7,394 nucleotides of DNA, from positions 1 to 7,394 of the forward strand of contig JAJFJO010000227.1 of the NCBI GenBank assembly GCA_021774015.1. Reading direction: 5' to 3'. This document shows, in pieces, positions 1-5,569 of this stretch. A program made the position numbers and the translations under genes. The notes under the pieces were generated by a model. The model was not told where the DNA came from. It saw only the letters and a list, made by a program, of their open reading frames with translations, and made no database searches. How positions within the stretch are numbered: the stretch's first letter is position 1; the number at the start of each line of letters is the position of its first letter. The DNA comes from Gammaproteobacteria bacterium (lineage in GTDB: Bacteria > Pseudomonadota > Gammaproteobacteria > Coxiellales > Coxiellaceae).

Positions 1-1
1 T

Positions 2-205
2 GTACCTGCTAGCACACCCATTGTGTATCGCCCAAACCCATTGCCGCAAGCACAGCCAACAGTTCAGCCAATGGCCGTTAAACCAACGGTCATTAAGCCA
101 CCCGCAGTAGTTCAGCCAGTTGTCACACAGCCAGCAATCCAGGTTGTACCGCTTCACCCCAAGCGACAGGCTGCATTACAGTTGCCGGGGCCTTCTAAGA
201 CTTAA
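2..205 (+). CDS. C-terminal tail of a proline/valine-rich protein (5' partial)
   Basis: This frame is open from the window edge to a TAA at 203-205, giving about 67 residues of a protein whose N-terminus lies outside. The tail is low complexity: short units of P-x-V/A with Q, T and K recur (for example QPTVQP, KPTVIKPP, QPVVTQP), ending in a basic stretch, HPKRQ, and a PGPSKT terminus. Such tails are typical of periplasm-spanning or cell-envelope linkers, but no domain is visible and I do not recognise the gene. A GTG at 23 could be taken as a start, but the frame is open through it with the same composition, so truncation by the window is likelier. The composition also makes homology calls unreliable. 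That it is coding is moderately supported by the sustained repeat pattern in one frame. Confidence 0.45.
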   Translation, partial: VPASTPIVYRPNPLPQAQPTVQPMAVKPTVIKPPAVVQPVVTQPAIQVVPLHPKRQAALQLPGPSKT

Positions 206-333
206 GGGGGGGGTTAACGCTACCATATCACCTGAGAAAGCGAATCATCTGGGCAAGATTTTCCTAAAAGACAAAAGGGCAGCAGTTTCAATAACCTGTA
301 CTATACTTACCTGCATGTGACATTACATTTGCC

Positions 334-340
334 AGGAAGG
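334..340 (+). promoter_or_regulatory. Orphan Shine-Dalgarno before a lost start codon
   Basis: AGGAAGG is close to the Shine-Dalgarno consensus and is the best ribosome-binding site in the first kilobase. Four bases downstream, at 345-347, is ACG, exactly where a start codon would be expected. The ACG is in frame with a receiver-domain-like peptide. A TATACT at 302-307 could be the -10 of the promoter, without a convincing -35. I read this as the ribosome-binding site of the decayed signalling gene that follows. Confidence 0.45.
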
Positions 341-344
341 ACTC

Positions 345-1416
345 ACGCAGCCACAACACCATCTATTAATCATCGACAGTGACCAATCGAGCCGTGATGT
401 ATGGAAATCATTTTTACCTTGTGACAAGAAAGATCGCGTCTAAAATTATTGAGAGTGTGATCAATCCCTATCATATTGATGATATATATATTCAGGTGGG
501 CATTAGTATAGGAATAGCTTCTTATAACGATTCGGTTGAGGACGTTGAAACACTTATGCGCAATGCGGATATCGCTATGTACAACATCAAGAAAAAAGGT
601 GGAAATGATTATGAGTACCATAGTGAAGAAATGACAAAGCAACATATGAAGGATCTATCATTACGTAATGATTTTATGTTTGCATTAGGAAAAAATGAAA
701 TGAAAGTTTTATATCAACCGCAATTTGATTTGCTGAATGATCATATTATAGGTATGGAGGCCAAAGTAAGATGGCATCATCCTAAGTTGGGTGTTTTGCA
801 TCCAGATGTGTTTATTCCCATTGCTGATGATATGAAAAAAATTATTCCGTTGGGTAATTGGGTGTTGGAAACGGCCTGCCAGCAATATACATCTTGGTTT
901 AAAGGCGATGCAAAAAAATGTAAATTAGCGCTGAATATATCATGTGAGCAATTAATGCATGGGGAGTTATCTGATCGAGTGGTTGATGTGTTAAATCGTT
1001 ATAATATGTTGCCTGAACAGTTGGAGCTTGAAATTAGAGAGCAGTCCCTTATGCGGGAGTCGCAAGAAGCTGTTGCTAATATGCAAAAGTTGAATGAACT
1101 GGGCGTGGCTCTGACAATTGATTATTTTGGCACAGGTTACTCTTCTTTAAGCCACTTAAGAAACTTGCCCATTAGTTCTGTTAAAATTGATAAGTCTTAT
1201 ATAGAGACAGTAGACACCGATGAGTGCCAGGCTGAGCTGGTTAATTCAATTATTGGGTTAGCGCGAAGTTTAAATATGCGCGTAGTAGCTGAAGGTGTGC
1301 AGACTGTTCAGCAAAAACTTTTGTTGGCAGAATCGCGTTGTGGTTTTGGCCAGGGAAACTTATATTCCCCGCCGTTAGATAGCAGGCAAATGTCTCAGTA
1401 CTTGCAGTCGCTCTAG
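345..1416 (+). pseudogene. Decayed REC-GGDEF-EAL c-di-GMP signalling gene
   Basis: The ancestor was probably a response regulator with a receiver domain, a diguanylate cyclase (GGDEF) domain and a c-di-GMP phosphodiesterase (EAL) domain. Reading from ACG 345, after a good ribosome-binding site, one frame gives a receiver-like start (HHLLIIDSDQSSRDVWKSF) that stops at 441. The neighbouring frame, open from GTG 379 for 345 residues, supplies the rest. Residues about 18-85 are the C-terminal part of GGDEF (SIGIASY, NADIAMY); the signature loop and N-terminal half are missing. Residues about 95-345 are a full-length EAL domain. Conserved there are E127, N186, E218, E221, D248, K269, E305 and Q325. 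Altered are EAL to EAK (127-129), LEITE to LEIRE (R220), DDFGTG to DYFGTG (Y249) and EGVET to EGVQT (Q308). Y249 replaces a metal-binding aspartate, so hydrolysis is unlikely. GTG 379 and ATG 397 have no ribosome-binding site. A surviving c-di-GMP-binding EAL protein remains possible, because the EAL frame has no stop. Confidence 0.7.
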
Positions 1417-1439
1417 CAGATTTTCTGATAAGTATTAAC
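1407..1439 (+). repeat. Left copy of a 33-bp diverged direct repeat flanking the ATPase cassette
   Basis: This segment begins inside the last codons of the EAL frame and ends 23 bases past its stop. It matches 3160-3192 at 25 of 33 positions without gaps; the core ATTTTCTGATAAG is identical in both. The two copies bracket the ATPase gene and its upstream hairpins. They could be remnants of a target duplication, terminal sequences of a mobile unit, or two members of a dispersed short repeat. Confidence 0.45.
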
Positions 1440-1585
1440 CTGCAGTGAAGATACAGATCTAAAATTGCTGCGATAAATTTGGTTCTGTCACAATTCCTGA
1501 CTGATTTGATGCAACTTAACTTAGTCCGTAGTTTAGAGATAGGGTCCATACTATTAGGGCCTCGAGGCTGCGTCACGGCGGAGCA
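1440..1585. other. Non-coding stretch between the direct repeat and the hairpins
   Basis: I find no credible gene here. The only distinct structure is a 10-bp perfect palindrome, GCCTCGAGGC, at 1559-1568, followed by a locally GC-rich stretch (about 1568-1583) unlike the AT-rich surroundings. The ATPase frame is open upstream to a TAG at 1555-1557 but has no ATG between that stop and 1633. No convincing -10/-35 pair was seen. Confidence 0.4.
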
Positions 1586-1623
1586 TTTACCGCAAAAATG
1601 CTGTTTTCTATTCTTGCGGTAAA
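1586..1623 (+). repeat. Hairpin repeat, copy 1, upstream of the ATPase
   Basis: An inverted repeat forms a 14-bp stem with one mismatch (1586-1599 with 1610-1623) and a 10-base loop. The outer arms are TTTACCGCAA and TTGCGGTAAA. It aligns with copy 2 (1640-1677) at 29 of 38 positions, with changes concentrated in the loop, at the outer edge and at the internal mismatch. Read in the ATPase frame it gives YRKNAVFYSCGK. No T-run follows, so a factor-independent terminator is unlikely. Confidence 0.8.
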
Positions 1624-1639
1624 AGACAAAAGATGATAA

Positions 1640-1677
1640 GCTACCGCAAAAATAGCATTTTCAATTATTGCGGTAGA
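1640..1677 (+). repeat. Hairpin repeat, copy 2, abutting the ATPase start
   Basis: Arms CTACCGCAA (1641-1649) and TTGCGGTAG (1668-1676) extend inward to a 13-bp stem with one mismatch around a 10-base loop. The outermost pair is C-G here and T-A at the matching place in copy 1 (1587 with 1622), a co-varying change that preserves pairing. The copy ends 3 bases before ATG 1681, so the structure would cover the normal ribosome-binding region. It reads YRKNSIFNYCGR in the ATPase frame, close to copy 1. Candidate roles are an operator, an RNA structure limiting translation, or a palindromic element inserted in frame. Confidence 0.8.
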
Positions 1678-1680
1678 CCT

Positions 1681-3132
1681 ATGAGTAGTGAACCTTTTAT
1701 TGGTAGAAGTCAGCAACTAAAAGGGCTAGAGCTTCTGTTGAAAAAGAAAACAGCGACCCTTGTTGTAGTGCGAGGACGTCGACGCATAGGTAAAAGCCGC
1801 TTAATCGAGGAGTTTGCTCGTGATAAACGGTTTCTAAGTTTCAGTGGGTTACCACCAACTACGAAGCAAGGGGCCGGCGCTAAAATACAGCGCCATGAAT
1901 TTATTAGGCAGTTAAATCAACAGATGAATTTGCCAGAGTTGAAAGCAGATGACTGGGGGGATTTACTCACACTACTGGCTGAACATACAAAGTCAGGACG
2001 AGTCATTATTTTATTAGATGAAATATCATGGATGGCTGATCAAGACGAAACCTTTCTAGGAAAATTAAAAATTGTCTGGGATTTGTATTTCAAAAAAAAT
2101 CCAAAATTAATTTTAGTGTTATGCGGCTCTGTTTCAAGTTGGATTGAAAAAAACATATTAAGCGGCACAGAATTGTTTGGTCGCATCGGGCATAAAGTTG
2201 AATTGGATGAGCTGGGTTTATCTGAAAGTAAAGAGTTATTAATTACCAATGGTTTTCAATGTTCTGCAATGGAAATATTTATGATGCTTTCCATCACGGG
2301 TGGCGTGCCCTGGTATCTAGAATTAATGAATTCAAGCCTGTCAGCAACTAATAATATTAAGCAGCTTTGTTTTGTTAAAGATGGTATTTTGGTTGACGAA
2401 TTTACACATATATTTCACGACTTATTTCAACATCGTAGTGCGTTATATATTGATATTGTTCGATATCTAAGCGATGGTCCGGCAACTTATAAGGCTATTG
2501 CAGAGGCAATAAACTATGAAACAGGCGGCCCACTAACAAGTTACCTTAATGATTTAACGACAGCTGGCTTCTTAGGGAAAGATTACACTTGGTCATTTAA
2601 AACGGGTAAAAACCGCTCAATCATGCGTTATCGCTTACGCGATAATTACTTGCGGTTTTACCTCAAATTTATTGACCCTAATATAGCGAAAATCAACAAA
2701 AATCAATATAAGCAGTTATCTTTGACAAATTTTCCAGGTTTTGCAGCGATCATGGGATTGCAGTTTGAAAATATAATTTTAACAAACCGTGAGTTGATTT
2801 TTGAGTCGCTTGGAATCAGTAATGAAGAAATTGTTGCTGATAACCCCTATTATCAGACTCGAACTAAGCGACAGCAGGGGTGTCAGATCGATTATTTGAT
2901 TCAAACTAGGTTTAATACGCTGTTTGTCTGTGAAATGAAATTCTTACGACGCGAAATAGGCGTGTCTGTATGTGATGAGGTTGAGACAAAATGTCAGAAG
3001 CTAGTTAAGGGAAAAAGCTTTGTCACTGTACCTGTGTTGATTCACGTCAATGGTGTAACAGCAGAGTTAGAAGACAAAGGCTATTTTGCCAAAATTATTA
3101 ATTTTAGTGAGCTCTTGAATACAGCAACTTAA
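1681..3132 (+). CDS. AAA/STAND-like ATPase with C-terminal PD-(D/E)XK nuclease (DUF234 type)
   Basis: The 483-residue protein has the layout of the archaeal-ATPase family (PF01637-like) joined to a DUF234-type nuclease domain. FIGR at residues 6-9 is the usual family opening. Walker A is GRRRIGKS (32-39), Walker B is VIILLDE (108-114, D113 and E114), and LCGS (147-150) and LFGR (165-168) fit later ATPase motifs. Residues about 255-300 resemble a winged helix (TYKAIAEAI, then a second helix). The C-terminal domain keeps a plausible PD-(D/E)XK set: E363, D404 in QID, and E418-M-K420. ATG 1681 was chosen because the family motif begins at once; ATG 1633 in the same frame would add 16 residues encoded by hairpin copy 2. 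Neither start has a clear Shine-Dalgarno. The gene stands alone between diverged direct repeats. Its biological role is unknown; proposals for relatives range from mobile elements to defence. It appears intact, with no frameshift. Confidence 0.85.
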   Translation: MSSEPFIGRSQQLKGLELLLKKKTATLVVVRGRRRIGKSRLIEEFARDKRFLSFSGLPPTTKQGAGAKIQRHEFIRQLNQQMNLPELKADDWGDLLTLLAEHTKSGRVIILLDEISWMADQDETFLGKLKIVWDLYFKKNPKLILVLCGSVSSWIEKNILSGTELFGRIGHKVELDELGLSESKELLITNGFQCSAMEIFMMLSITGGVPWYLELMNSSLSATNNIKQLCFVKDGILVDEFTHIFHDLFQHRSALYIDIVRYLSDGPATYKAIAEAINYETGGPLTSYLNDLTTAGFLGKDYTWSFKTGKNRSIMRYRLRDNYLRFYLKFIDPNIAKINKNQYKQLSLTNFPGFAAIMGLQFENIILTNRELIFESLGISNEEIVADNPYYQTRTKRQQGCQIDYLIQTRFNTLFVCEMKFLRREIGVSVCDEVETKCQKLVKGKSFVTVPVLIHVNGVTAELEDKGYFAKIINFSELLNTAT

Positions 3133-3159
3133 TAGCTTTGATGCAGCTCTGAGGTGTGC

Positions 3160-3192
3160 GTCGGTTCTGCAAATTTTCTGATAAGCTCTAAC
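3160..3192 (+). repeat. Right copy of the 33-bp diverged direct repeat
   Basis: This copy matches 1407-1439 at 25 of 33 ungapped positions and starts 27 bases after the ATPase stop. Its last bases overlap the stop codon (3188-3190) of the secreted-protein gene on the minus strand. The short space between the two converging genes contains no clear terminator hairpin with a T-run. Confidence 0.45.
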
Positions 3193-3685
3193 GTATTGTC
3201 ACGGTCGCTGTTTTAATCGCAATATCGTAGGCTCTTGGATTATTTTTATTAGTCACTTTCGATAGGGTGCTGGTTAAATGTGCTTTGTTTTGTGATGATA
3301 GCCCGATGACTGGAGATAGCGTTTGCCCTATAGCAGAATCGCCGATTACAAAGTGAATCGTGTTTTTTGAGTTTGTTTGTGTATGCAAAAATAGCGTCCC
3401 ACCGAGCCCATATATATAGCCCTGGTAAACAAAAGCTTTGGCGTGGAATTGGGTGGTTTGCCCAGGTTTTAGGGTGAGCTTACTTAATGTGAAGTCATAG
3501 CTGTTTTTGTTGTGAGCGCTCATATTATTATTAAAATAGAGGGTGTGTTTTGATACATTAACAAGCGTTAATGTCAGTGAATCTACAGTCTGAAGGCCGA
3601 CTGTAGGGGCTGCATAGCTGACTAATGGCAAGGCTGTCAGTGCCGCAGCAACAGATAACAATTTGATAAGAAAACACTTTTTCAT
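3188..3685 (-). CDS. Small secreted protein of unknown function
   Basis: The 165-residue product starts with a clear Sec signal peptide: basic MKKCFLIK, a hydrophobic stretch to about residue 22, and a likely signal peptidase I site after SYA (A25). The cysteine at position 4 is before the hydrophobic core and is not a lipobox. The mature part, about 140 residues, is rich in S, T, N and K, with alternating hydrophobic residues (SLTLTLVNVS, TIHFVIGD) that suggest a beta-sandwich; it has no cysteine. I do not recognise the family. GGGG sits 5 bases before the ATG on the coding strand (3691-3694), the same arrangement as at the MFS gene, and a perfect TATAAT lies at 3764-3769. The gene converges with the ATPase and is separated from waaA by about 196 bp, so it probably has its own promoter. 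Periplasm or outside the cell is the inferred location. Confidence 0.75.
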   Translation of the reverse strand: MKKCFLIKLLSVAAALTALPLVSYAAPTVGLQTVDSLTLTLVNVSKHTLYFNNNMSAHNKNSYDFTLSKLTLKPGQTTQFHAKAFVYQGYIYGLGGTLFLHTQTNSKNTIHFVIGDSAIGQTLSPVIGLSSQNKAHLTSTLSKVTNKNNPRAYDIAIKTATVTIR

Positions 3686-3763
3686 AAATACCCCAAATTT
3701 ATTACGAAAGCCTTTTCATAGAACTCTAGAAATACAGTCTTATGTATCTCGAATTTATACTCT

Positions 3764-3769
3764 ATTATA
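3764..3769 (-). promoter_or_regulatory. Candidate -10 element for the secreted-protein gene
   Basis: On the minus strand this reads TATAAT, a perfect -10 hexamer, about 78 bases upstream of the start codon at 3685. No good -35 hexamer is found 16-18 bases further upstream; TTAATA at 3790-3795 is at a 20-base spacing. An activator-dependent promoter is possible. Confidence 0.35.
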
Positions 3770-3860
3770 CCTCGTCTATCTTAAGGAAATATTAAGTGTT
3801 TTTGTGTGATAACGTGACTATTTCAGGCTTGTTACTCTGATATATAAGGCTTTCTAACAC

Positions 3861-3874
3861 TCGCAAGCTTGCGA
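3861..3874. repeat. 14-bp perfect palindrome downstream of waaA
   Basis: TCGCAAGCTTGCGA is its own reverse complement and begins 8 bases past the waaA stop. In RNA it could fold into a 5-6 bp stem with a 4-base loop, but no U-run follows on the minus strand, so it is at best a weak terminator. It may instead be a protein-binding site or a 3'-end stabilising hairpin. Confidence 0.4.
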
Positions 3875-3881
3875 AGAGAGT

Positions 3882-5228
3882 CTACATCACGGGATAATAC
3901 TTTTTAATCGGCACTGTTTTATTTTCAGCATTAGCGCTAGGGAAAATATTTTGTATCCATTCAATATGTTTTTGCACAGCGCCTTTGTTTGAATTAATCA
4001 CATCCTTAGCGCGCGCTCCCATTTTCTCACGTAATTCTTTTGCAGAAAATAACGCGACTAACGCATCAGAAATTGCTTTCGCATCGGGAGTGATTTGTGC
4101 AGCGCCAGCATCTTTTAACAGCTTACTAATTTCCGTAAAATTATCGAGGTAAGGGCCAGTAAGGATAGGGAGGCCTAATGCCGCCGGTTCTATTAAATTA
4201 TGACCGCCAATAGGAACCAAACTACCGCCAACAAACGCAATATCACAAGCCGCATAGATCATGCGTAGCTCGCCCATCGTGTCGCCAAGGATAATATTTG
4301 TATTGGTTTGTGGTGTGTCATTAGTGCTTTTACGTACGAACTGCAAATTATTTTCGGCAATTAAGTCAGCAACTTTATCGAATCGTTCTGGATGTCTAGG
4401 CACAATAATTAATAATGCATTAGGCACTTCTTTACGAAAGCGTTGATAAGCATCGATTAAAATAGCCTCCTCACCTTCATGTGTGCTCGCAGCGATAAAC
4501 GTTGGGCGGTGACTGCTTCCCCACGCTTGGCGCAATGCCCTACCTTGTTCGACTAGAGAATTAGGAAGGTCCATATCAAATTTAATGTTGCCGCTAATCA
4601 TGAGACGCTTCGGATCGAGACCTAGCTCTATAAAGCGTTCACCATCAAGCAAGCCTTGTGCCGCAACGAGATTGTAATTATCTAGCATGCTTTTTGTGAT
4701 ATTTGAAATCAGCTGATAGTTGCGTTTTGAGCGTTTTGATAATCGCGCATTAGCTAGGACGAGAGGAATATTGCGAGCCCTGCAGCAGCGCAGCATATTA
4801 GGCCATAATTCAGTTTCCATAATAATGCATAATTTCGCATTGCAACGGCGCAAGAAACGATTCACGAATATCGGAATATCATAAGGCGTATAGACGTGAT
4901 AGACCTCGTCTTTGAGCTCTTTTTTGACTTGCACTGAACCAGTCGGGGTTGTTGTGGTGACGATAATGGCGTGATCGGGATACTGCTTTTTAAGCTCCCT
5001 GATGAGTGGAATAGCGGCAATGGTTTCACCGACAGACACGGCATGTACCCAAATGCTGCTTTGGTCTTTGGGTAGACGTTTAAAATAGCCAAAGCGCTCG
5101 TTCCAGCGCTTGCGATAATGGGGGTTGCGACGTGATTTCCAGAGGAGCCTGGTGAGAATGGCTGGAATAGCAATGAAGTAAATCAGTGTATATAGATACC
5201 GTAGCAGTTTAGTGTACAATCGCATCAT
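3882..5228 (-). CDS. waaA: 3-deoxy-D-manno-octulosonic acid (Kdo) transferase
   Basis: WaaA (KdtA) moves Kdo from CMP-Kdo onto the lipid A precursor (lipid IVA in E. coli) at the cytoplasmic face of the inner membrane, starting the LPS core. The 448-residue protein begins with a membrane anchor (about residues 11-29), then the GT-B fold. Family landmarks are HAVSVGETIAA (62-72, E68 at the place of the catalytic base), TTTTPTG (91-97), METELWPN (137-144), SGNIKFD (212-218), PRHPERF (277-283) and FVGGSLVPIGGHNLIEPA (332-349). The E. coli enzyme is about 425 residues, so this one is slightly longer at the C-terminus. Two adjacent ATGs (5226-5228 and 5223-5225) are possible starts; the outer one is used. 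No strong Shine-Dalgarno is visible. The gene diverges from the DUF4282 gene across about 53 bp, with an AT-rich core that could hold both promoters. One, two or more Kdo additions cannot be told from sequence. Confidence 0.96.
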   Translation of the reverse strand: MMRLYTKLLRYLYTLIYFIAIPAILTRLLWKSRRNPHYRKRWNERFGYFKRLPKDQSSIWVHAVSVGETIAAIPLIRELKKQYPDHAIIVTTTTPTGSVQVKKELKDEVYHVYTPYDIPIFVNRFLRRCNAKLCIIMETELWPNMLRCCRARNIPLVLANARLSKRSKRNYQLISNITKSMLDNYNLVAAQGLLDGERFIELGLDPKRLMISGNIKFDMDLPNSLVEQGRALRQAWGSSHRPTFIAASTHEGEEAILIDAYQRFRKEVPNALLIIVPRHPERFDKVADLIAENNLQFVRKSTNDTPQTNTNIILGDTMGELRMIYAACDIAFVGGSLVPIGGHNLIEPAALGLPILTGPYLDNFTEISKLLKDAGAAQITPDAKAISDALVALFSAKELREKMGARAKDVINSNKGAVQKHIEWIQNIFPSANAENKTVPIKKYYPVM

Positions 5229-5257
5229 GTGTGGTTACCGTTTATCAATTGAGTGCC

Positions 5258-5273
5258 TATAATATATGGAGGA
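5258..5273 (+). promoter_or_regulatory. TATAAT and strong Shine-Dalgarno for the DUF4282 gene
   Basis: A perfect TATAAT lies at 5258-5263, and TTACCG, a poor -35, lies 17 bases upstream at 5235-5240. GGAGGA at 5268-5273 is 8 bases before ATG 5282 and fixes that start over GTG 5231. If TATAAT is the true -10, transcription would begin near 5270, inside the Shine-Dalgarno, so the real promoter may be elsewhere. Confidence 0.5.
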
Positions 5274-5281
5274 ACGTATCT

Positions 5282-5569
5282 ATGAAAGACTTTTTATTGT
5301 TTCGTAAGATGATTGCGCCTATTTTAATACAAATTGCATTTTGGGTTGCCGTCATTGTGTTTATTTATACCGGTATTCTCGATTTAATCTATCAAAGTAA
5401 CTGGCTGCTGTCCCTGGAAATTTTGATCCTAGGTCCCATAGTTGCGCGGCTTGTTTGCGAAGTTTTACTGCTGTTATTTCGCATTAATGAGCGCGTGTCT
5501 GCTATTGCCGAGCAGCTTGTTGGCGACGTTCTACAGCACGATGAAACGTCTCTTTCACAGCAAGAGTAA
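5282..5569 (+). CDS. DUF4282 family inner-membrane protein
   Basis: The 95-residue protein matches the DUF4282 pattern as I know it: an N-terminal FRKMIAP (7-13) entering a first membrane helix (about 14-33), then a short polar loop, then a second helix (about 43-66) containing ILGPIVARLVCE (49-60), then FRINERV (66-72). The tail from residue 73 is soluble and polar. The family's function is not known; members are small inner-membrane proteins. ATG 5282 was chosen for its GGAGGA ribosome-binding site and because the family signature begins there. The gene diverges from waaA, and its last 68 bases overlap the 3' end of the MFS gene on the opposite strand, so the cytoplasmic tails of both proteins come from the same DNA. 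Confidence 0.88.
   Translation: MKDFLLFRKMIAPILIQIAFWVAVIVFIYTGILDLIYQSNWLLSLEILILGPIVARLVCEVLLLLFRINERVSAIAEQLVGDVLQHDETSLSQQE

Noticed and set aside
265..277. 13-base match (TAAAAGACAAAAG) between 265-277 and 1620-1632
   Set aside because: An A-rich match of this length is expected about by chance in a window of this size, and the flanks do not align.
120..320. Plus-strand open frame of 66 codons overlapping the proline-rich tail
   Set aside because: It overlaps the proline-rich frame, has no ribosome-binding site, and its translation has no recognisable domain or sustained composition.
1250..1576. Minus-strand open frame of 108 codons across the EAL 3' end
   Set aside because: It is antisense to clear EAL coding sequence and its translation has no family features; a shadow frame.
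1586..1623. Hairpin copy 1 as a transcription terminator of the EAL gene
   Set aside because: It lacks a T-run on either side, is about 170 bases past the stop, and is duplicated next to a start codon, which fits a repeat or operator better.
4862..5173. Minus-strand open frame of 103 codons inside waaA
   Set aside because: It lies on the same strand as waaA in another frame; the waaA motifs in this interval are unmistakable.
5231..5281. GTG 5231 as the start of the DUF4282 gene
   Set aside because: ATG 5282 has GGAGGA at 8-base spacing and the family signature starts there; the extension would cover the divergent promoter space.
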